A stretch of DNA of 64,000 nt. Source: Lucifuga dentata (Eukaryota; Chordata; Actinopteri; Ophidiiformes; Bythitidae). The notes beneath the pieces were generated by a model. It ran no database searches. It saw only the letters and a program-made list of their open reading frames with translations, and was not told the DNA's origin. The stretch is taken from positions 1 through 64,000 of the forward strand of contig VXCM01002879.1 of assembly GCA_014773175.1 (NCBI GenBank), written 5' to 3'. This document shows positions 29,201 through 41,200 of the stretch, piece after piece. The position numbers and the translations under genes were made by a program. Position 1 is the stretch's first letter. Each line of letters opens with the position of its first letter.

Positions 29201-32200
29201 CCTGGCTTTAAAAATTAAGAGTAACATTTTAAAATCAGCACAGGGATGAAATAATTTCTCAAGTATGATCTCATTTTATATTTGCTATCAGCATTACTAT
29301 TTCTATGCTACTGCTACTACTATCACTAACATACTGTAGCTACCACAGCTTGTACTTTTCATATTGCTACTATAACTGCTGCTACATCACTATGATGACC
29401 ACAATTAATACCATTATTACTGATGAATACTTTGCAACTGAGTTAAAAGGTATTTCCAGGGCAAATAATCTATAGTAGCTAAAGGATAAAAAAAAAGACA
29501 AAAAAACATTCCATGTGATATGCTTTGGTACAAATGACATTAGTGTCTGACCTGCATCAGAGGCTGGTCTCCTGGTTTAGTGAGCCACTTGATGTGCCAC
29601 ATGGGGCGCCTGCAGGTTCCTACTGAGTTGACCTTAAGCTGACCCATCCCTGGGATTCCCTCCAGAGCGTACTTCAAGTCCTTTTCACTGATGTCCACTG
29701 GCAGATCTGAGGAGAAACACAGGTCATGTAAACTGCCACGCTTGCTGCTGGAGCTGCAGCCTGCACATCTCGATGCAATTTAGCATCTTCAAGCTATCAG
29801 CGATCATTTTCACTGACACCATTTCTTCCATTCCAACCATTTACCTTTAGTTTATTTTGGTTCTCATTGTTACAGTGGCATTGTTATTATAATGCAGAAG
29901 ATGTTTTTGGTGTAAACCTTGATCATAGGTAAGCTTCAGTTTGCATGATTCTATCTTTGGACCAATGTGCACATCACCATGACAGCTACAGTTGTTATGT
30001 GACACGCTGCCTAAATGATCTACCTTCAACATGGCTTCCATAAATTTCCACAGCAAAGGTGCCATTCAGGGGTGGGGTGGCCTGGTGAAGGCGAGTGACA
30101 TTAACGGTAGCTACTCCTTCCTGGAACTCAGCCATGTCCTCGCTGCTGCTGGTCATCTTAAAGGAAAATGGAGAGGGAAGCAGGTTAAACATGTTGAAGA
30201 CACACGACTCACAGTCATTTTGAACATGTATGACATATTCTCATAACCATAAACAGGATGCTGATTTTTAACACATCTGTGTGATGACATTAGGACACCA
30301 CTTTTCTTTAAAAAAAAAAAAAAAAAAAAAAAATAGCTGGAATTTGATTGATTTTAAACTGATCACATTAGACTGACAGTAAAATTTCAGTGGAATGAGA
30401 AGTCTGTCTGTAAGAGACACTACACTCTTCAATCTGATGTTTCTGTGCCATCTCCTGAGTCTCTCTTTGCATCTTTGAGAGGATTGAGGCTTGAGAAGGT
30501 CCATGTTTTGAGGATTGTTTGTTAATCTGACAGGACTTTCAGCTTACACTCAGCTGTGATAAACAACCAAGAAGATGCAGGGAGTGGTGAAACCAGACAC
30601 CAGGATCCTACACAAAAGACTGACTGTAAATCTACTTAAAATGTTGACCCAAGAGAATAAAAGGTAGATAATATAAACTGTTACCTGTAGGAAGCCGACG
30701 TCGAACAGTGGGAACCCAAAGGCGCATTCTTCAGGTGTGGCTGTGATCTTGTAGCTGATCTGTGATGCAGTTGATGTGTCTTTGATAACACTAATCTCAC
30801 TGAAGACTTTTTCAGAGCTCTCAAACAGCCTGGGCCTTCTCTTGTAGGTAATAGCTGTGATAACACCAATAAAATAAAGTGCTTAACTTTTAAAGGTGGA
30901 TATTAACAGGCAACATCTGTACAGTGTCGCTCTTACATAGTCAATAAACAATTTAATACATAGAGGACATTGATATGTTTGAAAATTGGAATGTTTCATT
31001 GAAATGTATGTTTCTTCTGCATTGTTTTGAGAAAATGAACTCAATATGATTGTAAAAAAAAGTGTATCTAATTTGCTAATTTTAAATCACATAAAACTGC
31101 AGTGCATTCACATACATAATTTAAGAATTAAAGTCAAGAAGTCTGGAAAATCTGGATTTTGACTTGAGGGATGTGGTCAGTTTTGGATGCCAATTTTTTG
31201 ACATTAATGATGCCAAATGTATGTAAAATTGGAACACAGAAAACCACATTAACACATTGAAAAAACCCAGTTCACATTATGAAATATAGCATTAATTTTA
31301 ACAGCATGATATTAGCTTTGGTGTTTAAAAAAAACTGCTTCAAAACTAAAATTAGTAAAGAGCTGTGTACCGTTTTCATCAATTGTGGTGGCTGTCTTTC
31401 CAATGTGAATGGCATCCACATAGAAATCTTCACCAGAATCATCTTTGTACAGATAGATCTCGAGGACCTCGTAATTGCTGCCAATGAAATCTGTCTGCAG
31501 ACTACTCAGCATGTCCATGCATTTATAGCCCCATCTGTAAATAAATAATTGCATACTGTACGCTGCAATGTAGCTCAGCAATGCTGAAGTGGATTCTGTG
31601 TTTGCATTTATCTGACAAATCAAAATCTCTTTATGGTTTTACAAACCTGGGGCCCTTAGTGAAAGAAGTTGAGATCGTTGCTGTCTCTGTCGAGGTTTTG
31701 CTTGCACTATTCTTGAAAGTGAACTTGAATCCGATTTCATCCTTCAGCATCCCCTTGTACGCAAAGCAAAGCTGGTCGAAAAAGCATGAAAGGATACAGA
31801 GAAATGGAGACATGAAAGGCAAAGATTTAAACCAACATTTTCCCTATATTTACAATAAATGGGACAAATGAAGCATGTGTGTGCTTTACCATGGAATACT
31901 GTTGCAATGAAACTGATCCATACGAGTCACCAGACTTTTTGGTGTAACTGTTCTTGAAAATGACAGTGGGATTCTCCAGCGACCAAAGGCCACAGAAAGC
32001 ACTTATCTTCTGAGGTTTCCCTTCCTCAGCACTGTTGAACTAGTGAGTGAAAGACATGAGAAACTATGAGAAACCACCAGAAAGTCACTCTGCAAATACT
32101 GAATGTGCATGCGCTCATTCAGTGTAACATCAGGATTGTGTACATTTGGTTGTCACTAACCTGAGAGTTATCATCTTCAAAGTCCATGAAGTATTTCACA

Positions 32201-35200
32201 TTTGTGCCTTCGGTAGTCAGAATCTCACCGGGACACTCAGCACTCAGCATTTCCTCCACAGTCGACTTCACCTGTTCATAATCACATGCGTTGATCATTG
32301 GTATTTTTGTGTGTGATAAAAATTCAAAGCCAAACCTCATTTCAGGATGATAAAGAGTTATTACGGAGGAGAAGCAAATTTTGCTAAAAGCAATTTTGTT
32401 CATTGCACTCTGAGTTTCAGGCTAAAAACTTTCCTCAAACATTTACATTTTAAGACTTTCACATATATTCCCAATCACACAAGACTAATGGATATAAACT
32501 TAGAAAGTCAACTTCTGAATTGAAGGATTCTGACCTCAGACTCAGAAGCGTTGAAGGCGATGGGCTTTGAGGGGATTCCTCCCCACAGCAGCGTGAAGGT
32601 CTCCATGTTGCTGCGTCCCTTGGTGATCTCAGCAACAGTGATGTTGGTGTCGGAGGCATAAACCTCAGAGTGAAGTGCCTCAAAGTCCCCTATAGTAAAT
32701 AAACACAGATTATAGGATGTCTTCAGCACATGTTACCAATGTATTACCAATTTATTCCACTTTTGCTGCTTAAGACAAAATCCAATATCAAGTAGGGTGA
32801 TAGTGTGGAGTATCAAGGCCCATTATGCCACAGTATGTCTGTATTGTTCCTTTTAATTGAATGTGAAAGTGACATTTTGGGTGAAAATGAGTTTTATATC
32901 TTATTGGAAAGCTTTCTGAAGAGCTCTTTTTGATGATTAGAGAACTATGTTATCTTTGCAACCATTAAAACTATGTTTATTCTGCTGTAATTTGAGTCTG
33001 AAGTCAGTCTGAATGCAGCATAAAATCTGAAAAGATCAAACCCAATTCTCCACCCTGAACAAACAATGCTGTTCCTCTGATGAGCTGTATTTTCTCTCTT
33101 CTTACCTCTGTCAGAATTGAATGTTACTGTGTAGTGAGCTCCTTGACTGTGGTCCTCTTTAGTGACCTGGACTGTGTCTGGTTTAATGGACCAAAGGTTG
33201 TTCAGGGCTGCTTCCACCATGCTTGCTGTGGCACCAAAAGGAACCGGTCCTAAATAAGAAAAGAAGAGGCTTGTGAGCAATCATGTTTTTCTTATATTGC
33301 TTCTGTATATTACAGAACAGGAATGTGGTCAGGTTTAGAGCTATACCCATACTTAAAACACTTTAGGATGGAAAATATTTTCAACTTTAATTATTTTCTG
33401 ATCTACATTACCGGTCTTTGCACCTCCGTAGCTCAGGCTGAAGAAGATGCTGCCACACAGATGACTGGCACAGCTGCTGCTCACGCTTACCTTCTGGACC
33501 TCTTTGACTGAGGTGACAGCGCTCCAGGAATCAAAGGTAATCACCTGGAAAATGGGGAAAATGAGAGGAAGTGTGTGCTGAGTCGCTAGGCAGAAAATGA
33601 AGGAATCATAGGTATAACCCATTCTTAAGAATTATATAATCAGTCTGTGCTAGAGTTATTCTATGATGGAGTGTTTTACTCTTTTATTATAACTCGTTCC
33701 TCAGCCTGTCTCATTTACCTTTAACATTTCACCCCTGTTTTATTATAACTCTCTGAACATAATGTGTCAAACACACACCCAAAAGGAAAGGAGAGAGGTG
33801 TAAAATACAGTTGATTGAGACTTTACTGGCTAATGTTGTGGCTTTCAGATGCAAGTTGTACATGAAAAACTGCCCTTTATAACTTAGAAAACATTTTCTT
33901 GTACTGTTCAAAGGGGAGGTGTTGAGCGCATTGTCCATGAATTGCTCTAAAACTCTATGAGTTTTTCAGGGTTTTAATTAACAGATTATAAACCACATAC
34001 CTGTTCCTCATCATATAGATCATATTCTATTTTGATAGACTGCATCTCATTGACAGCATCTTCTGTCTGCTCTTCTGTAAAATCACTTTCTCCTCGGAAC
34101 AAGGCCATGTTGATATAAGCAGTTACACCATATTCTTGGAACAGAATTTCCATGTAGTAGCTATAGAAAAATTTATTTAAAATACAATATATTAACAGGT
34201 ATTCTGAATATAATGCAATATGAATGAATTGTTTGTACTTTCAAAGAGCAAAAGAGAGCCACAGTTCAGTACTTACAGTTTTCCTTCCTCTAGAGCCATT
34301 ACTTCAGACTGTTGTGATTGCATTGACCAGAAATTTCCGACATAATAAGGTTGGTATGCAACTTTAACCTGAAGTAGAGCATGTGGAAAAAAAAAATCTC
34401 CAAGGTTTTGCAGCAGAAAAGACATCAGGATGACACTTGACATTGAAAATTGCCATAATTTCATTTCAATTCTTAACATTTGATTTCTAGTAGTCGGTAT
34501 TACTCATTCCTCATTCTGAACCAAATCTCTGGTCATACCTTATCTTCTGAGCGGCTGGAGTTGCTGAAGTAGAGCGCACATCTGTCGTCACAGTTCAAAT
34601 ACAGGGTGTAGTTCCCAGATGTTGGAGGGGCAAAGTAGCCTTGAGCTCTTGCGGAAAAATAGTCATTTTCCAATGGAAAAGTAAAGCGCATGGAGTCAAA
34701 CCACTCTGACCAGTAGCCATCTTTGCTCTGATTGTAGTCCCGTATATCTTCCAGGTCATGAGGTCTTGTGTTATTCCACACCTCCACCTTCATGCCTCGG
34801 CCACCTGCATACAGGTTTACATAAAGAACGATGTACAACTATCATGCTGCTGTTGTTGTAAATGCATCATTACAGAGCGTGAATAGATAATCATATTGTA
34901 ATGCTTATCAATTCATTAATCAAATCAATCAAAGAATTTCTATTGAAAAAGATTCCGTGGCAGAGCCTGGCTTTAATGTCAGCTCTGCTAAGATGGCTTT
35001 TGTAATTTGTTTTTCAATCAGATATTATATCTTCTCCCAGCAGACAGCACCTCAAAGTCTCCTGAGTGTTGATAAACTGTAAAGAATGACAGAAAAGGTA
35101 CTATATCTTCCAGACATGATCTTTTTGACAAGAGAAAATACTGATCAAGATGCCATCTATTGTTCATGTCCTTCAGATAATGACTAAGCATAAAATAAAG

Positions 35201-38200
35201 CGATAGGAGGGACAGAGTTGAATGCTGTTTGCGTAAGATCAAAGGACAGGGGATTTTGGAAGAAAATAAGGTGTGTTCTTACCTGGGTTGCCTGTCATGT
35301 TTTTTATCTGCTGCCGTGGAGTCCTGCATGTAATTTCGTCATCAGAGACACTCTGGACTTCACATGGCAGGCCTGAAAAAAATAAAAAATAAAAAATAAA
35401 CGGTGTTATCAGAGGTCAACTCCAAAACTGAACTTAAAAAACTGTACAAAGTATACTTCATGTGCATGTTTCAATTTGGGGATATTTTTGCTTTTACTCC
35501 AATAAATTTCAGTGGAACATTGTGCACCTAATAGTCAATAATTATTTTGTAGATTGAGATTTATATATTCAAAATGAAATAAAATTATAAAATATTGCTA
35601 ATATGATCTCTCTCTCTTCTCTCTCTCTCTCTCTCTCTCTCTCGTCGTGTTCCCCTTATTTCTTCATTTCTTTCTAGCTTTCCTTTCCTTTTTTCCTTTC
35701 TTTCTTCCTTCCTTCCTTCCTTCCTTCCTTAATTCCTTCTTTTCCAAGTTCTCTCCTTATTTCTTCCCTCAACTGAGCTGAAAATGCTCTCAGATATAAG
35801 ATAAACCCTGTTTATCTTATATCTGAGATACAAGGTAAACAGGGTTTTTATCCTACAGCAAAACTCTATTCTACTCATATACTCAATTAATACTTTGAAT
35901 ACTTGAGTGCTTTTTACTGAATTGCTTATTTTCACTTGATTATAAATCTGAACACATAACCTTTACTTGTAATGGGTTAGTTTTACACCTTAGTATTGCT
36001 TGTCCACCTGAGTAAAAGATTTCACTTTTTACATTAAAATGACCATTTTCACCACAAGGTAAAAAATTCAGTCACCTCTATGAAGCCCAATAAAGTTTGT
36101 AGAGACTCACTTTGTACGTAGAGGGTTTTGCTTACACAGCTGGGTGCAGCAGATAAAAACTGATTTATTATTTTTGGGTGAACTGTCCCTCTAAGTTGTA
36201 AATAAAAATAATGTGTGCTATGAAAAAGCCTTGACAATGTTAAAACTAAGGCTCTAACTGATGATTTTTTCATTATCAATTACTTTATCAAATACATTTT
36301 TGAATAATTAGTGTAAACCTGTCAAAGATAGTGATAAATGTCCATCAGAACTTCTGACAGCCGAAGCTGACATCATCAAATTGCTTAAAACAGTAATAAA
36401 AAAATACTAAATAAAATTAAAAAAAAAAAAAAATAAATATTTTTACTTTATGAAACAGAAAAAAGAAGCATATCCTCACAATGGAAATGTTTGGCATTTT
36501 TACTTAGCAACTGACTAAAATAAATGCTTTGATGATTTGTTTCCATCAACTAATCACTGAATCATTTCAGTACAACCTACAAGTTATGACTAAGAATCTT
36601 TACACGCCACTGTCGAACAGCCTGTATCTCAATGTCAACAACATGTCATAAAATCTCACGAAAGATTGATGTTTCACACAAAGCAGCAGGATGTTTGTCA
36701 CGCTCTGTGGTCTTCCTGTGTTTTCGGAAGATTCTTTGCTGCAGATTGTCTTTTGTCTGTACAGTAGACTTTTAAAGTATGCAGATGTCTGTACTGTTGA
36801 AAACGATTAGCTAAGATCCAAACAATGTGGTTTGTTTGTAGACACGCATGACATTCATTCGTCTATTTATAGCACAACCGGCAAAGCTCTCTTTGAAACA
36901 GTGGTGAATTCCACCCTGACAATGATGGATACCTCCAACAAGGACTCGCGCTGGGTGATCTGTTTGGTCAAAGAAGCGACCATTGATGGTCAAGAGGGTT
37001 CCGCCCATTAGGCTGCCCTTCGATGGGGAGACTCCTGTCACCTCTGAACAAAAAGCACCACAAACATTTTACTGAATACTACAGAATATCTACATACAGC
37101 CAAATATTAACCATGCTGCCAGATTTCTTTTTTGTACATACCAGCATAGGTCTGGAACATGGCAATCTGATTTAATGCTGAAACCCTCTTCAGGTTCATT
37201 TCTGTTAAACTCCTAAAGTATTTGAGGCAAAGAGTTAACAAGAAGATATTTCATCTTAAAAAAAAAAAAAAAAAAAATCAACTTCTCACAAACCTTCTAC
37301 TTGATAACCATGATTTTTTCAGTTTATTGTTGCATATAGCCAGTGAGAATTTTCTGAAACCACAAGGGTGTATGTAATCCACCAATTTAAGCTAAAATCA
37401 TCAGAATTTCTTTCCTTCACCTTCCATATTCACTGTCCAGAATGAAACTGAAGTTGTGATGCCCTGTTGTGAACAAAATATAATACATTAATGAACATTT
37501 TGAGAACATCTGCATCAAAAAACAACAATCTTTCAGTGGTAACAGCAGTTTTGACAATGAACCAAACTAGCTTACCAATATACGTGGAGGTAATTTTGCA
37601 GCTCATGTAACCCCACCAAGATGTGGGAGAATCCAAAACCAGTTGATAGCTTTGGAAAAATTTATAAGAATTATAAACTACCAGTGCAGCCATAATTACT
37701 TTATTTCATGAATATAATTTTAATATACAATAGCTTCATCAATCTGCTTTAGTTCGGTACAATACTACATTTCACTCAAAAGATTATTCTAAAAGCATGA
37801 CAAGTACATGCATTACTTACAGCTCATCTGAGTTTGGCTTCAGCAGGTCACAGGGCATCCCTCCCATATATGCTCTGCAATGAACAAGACATCAAAAATC
37901 TGCTTTTCAATAAATCTGTCGACATGAAATCCGAGCAGTCATTAAGTAAACATGTTAGGTAAGCTCCCATAGCGTCTTAAAATCTTACTTTTTTTCTTAA
38001 AACAAGTGAAAAGTGTCATGTCACTGGGATGGGATATTTCTGTTAATTTCAATGCAAACAAGCACATTTAAAGAATTTTATTCACTCTTGAGCTAATGAT
38101 TATTTTTATTTTGTAGAAACCTACAGAGTCTTAAAATTAATTGATTCATTGTTTCATGTAACAAAATAATAACATATACCCAACAAAAGTATGAAAAGCC

Positions 38201-41200
38201 CAAGACAACAGAGACGAATCCTGACATTTGAAAATTTGGAACCAGAAAATGTTGGACATTTTGCTTTAACTCATACAGTAAATGACAATAAAACAATTAA
38301 TCAGCCACTGAAATTGTTGTGGTTAATTTTTTGTCAGTAAATTAATAGAATTATTAATTAATTGTTTCAGTACTATTTCAATCAAAACTTATTTTCTTTC
38401 AGTTTTATTGGTGAGATAATAATCATCTGCCTTATTTTGCCTTCTTCCACAGTGCTAGACAGGATATTATCACACAGTTTTGTACTCATTTCTAAGAAGA
38501 GTTCATTTTCACACGTTCATGGACAAACTGCGGGTATAACATCAGTAGACCTATGATATTTTATTTTTTATATTTAATTTTTTACCTCAGAAATCTAGTG
38601 TTGAGACCATTCGTGCTCTTGGCAGTGTTGCTTCCGTACACGTCCGTGAAGATCTGTCCTCGCACTGTCACGATGGTGCCTGTACATTTGAAGTGGGTTT
38701 AATGAAAAGGATCAAGGTGAAGCCAGTACATCCCCTACAATGTGTGTATGGTTTATGGGTAAAGACTCTACCTGGGGGACCACTGGCTGGATTCAGGCTG
38801 TATATAATAGGTGTGTGATACCATACAGACTGAGGAAAGTTAAGAATGAGAAAACACTATTAGTAACTTTTAAGGCAAGCCTCCAAACTCAGGATCCTGC
38901 AGTGTTAAAGTGATTGATTTGCTCGTGGAGACTTGTTTTACTTACCCACAGACTGCAGTGGTACGACTTATATACACCATTGCATATATTGCTCTCAGGA
39001 ATAGGAACACCATCCACACGGACACGGACCACATACTGGCCATTTGGCATGGGTCTACAATGGACAGAGGAAATAATGACACACTTTAGATCCTGGACAC
39101 TGATTTGGTAATTAGTGATTGCATGAAATTAATGATTTTTAAAGGTAGTGGAAAATTTATCATGTTGGCTGACTGTAATTAGTCTGGATCTCCTCATTTT
39201 AGAGCTCTTTCAAGTATATGTGCTCCCAATATGGACATTAAAGGACCATATCAATGTTTTTGCATGTTTAAGCCTAATACATACAACCTGCCTACATATT
39301 ACGTTACTGACAATTTCCAAAACATAAAACCGTATCTTAGTTTTCTTGTTATTTTTCCAAATCCCCCAATCTTTCAGAATCAAATGTTCAGTTGCTACAC
39401 AACCTTCAAATTCAGTGTTTCACCATGCTAATGCTTTAGCACGTTCACAGAAGGCATAGTCGTTTTAATTTCTTGGTAAAACCTGTTTTCTCCTGGGACT
39501 GTACTCCCTGGTGGAGACATACATTGTCTTCCATGCAGCTCCATGTTGGATTAGTTAAATAAAGCTATTTCAACAAAAACCTTAATAGACGTAATGTTTG
39601 TCATGTTGAATTACTTATCTCAAGTGCAGCTCAAGTCTCTACAAGTTGATTTTAATAGTGGACTAGAATTAACAGAAACCAGTGGCAGTGTGGAAGGTAA
39701 GACATTTTTTTTTTGTTTTAAATTCACCTATTGTTTTGGGAATTTTTTTGTCAGCAAAGCAGTACTAGGGTTAGGGTTAGTCTAAGTGGGTTGTATTTAT
39801 TAGGATCAAACATGCTAAATCAGCTGGATTGTCCTTTAAGTTGAATATAACTTTTCAAATCTGTGTTATTTGGCCTACAAATGCTACCTGGTATAACACA
39901 AGATTTGGTTGCCATGTGTTGAGTCTCTCTCCACATCACAGGGGACTGACAGGGTATCTGACACAAAGGTCACATGGTTACCGAAATCGTCATCTTTAGG
40001 AAACAGCTGGAACTGATTCTCCTGGCCAAAACCTAAAAAAACAAACAAAAAAAAAAAACCAAAAACAAAAACAAACAAACAAACAAACAAACAAAAAAAA
40101 CAAAATAGTAATTTAAGTTTTCATTTTAAATTTTCTAGTTAAATTTAGTGAGGCCAACAAGCAAATATCATCAGTCCCATTATATCAAATCTTAAAATGA
40201 AGTGTTCACGGCTGGGCGTGGTGATAGGTTAAAACATCAATTAACATCAGATGTGGGTTTTTTTTGTGCACTAAATGTTAAACAGCAAGATTAGGATTGA
40301 CAAAATTTGCCAAATTTTAGATTTTAATAGACTTTAATTACACATATGGACAAGCAACCTTTGCAACTACCACATCACATTCTGTTCATCTAATGGTCCT
40401 GAAATGACCTTTTCAGCATTGTTAACTGATGTGTAATAATAAAAACACAGGTTCCAAAAAAATATGCAGAATGCTATATGAATACATAAAATAAAATAAA
40501 TAAGATAAAATAAGATAAATAACATACTGTGCTAAACAAGGCCAGAATAGAACACATAAATGCAAATTCAAGATTATAAACAGCAAAAGAGTATTTAGGG
40601 GATATTTTAAAGTTTGGATGTTTTTTTGTCAGCCTGATTGAGAGAGGCAGACTGTTCCAGAGTTTGGGTGTCTTCACTGAAAAAGCTGAGGCTTCATTTG
40701 AAAAAATAAAATTTTGATGACACATTTGGAACCTCTATTTTTTCATCTTTTTTGGTTAGTAATCTGAAAGAGATGATGTATAAATTATCTAAATAAGTGA
40801 ATAAATAAATGAAAATTAAAAATTCTATCCAGTATTTAAGTCTACAGTAACACCCTGTTGCTACTGCCAGTACTATGCAATATGTAATTACAGTTATTTG
40901 CTGTATTTGTATAAAACAGTAGCAAACTGTAAATTTTACCAGCAGTAAGAACATGTTAATTTTATAGTAACATAATGGCAACTGTGCTGCCTGTTTTTTT
41001 TTTTCTTTCTATTTTTTTTTTTTTTTTTNTTTTTTTTTTTTTTTTTACTGTTTTTTGTTTTACAGGACAATTCTAAAAGTGCAACTCCTGCAATAAAGTT
41101 GAGGTTGGAGTCAAATATAATGCCATTTTATGAGTATGTTAAGCCTCACAACCAACAACCAACAACCAAAGTTGTACAACCACACACTTGTGTTAAAAGG

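Noticed and set aside
30302..30333. Poly-A stretches as processed pseudogene tails
   Set aside because: No gene-like sequence precedes the A-runs on either strand; they are simple repeats, several with Ns.
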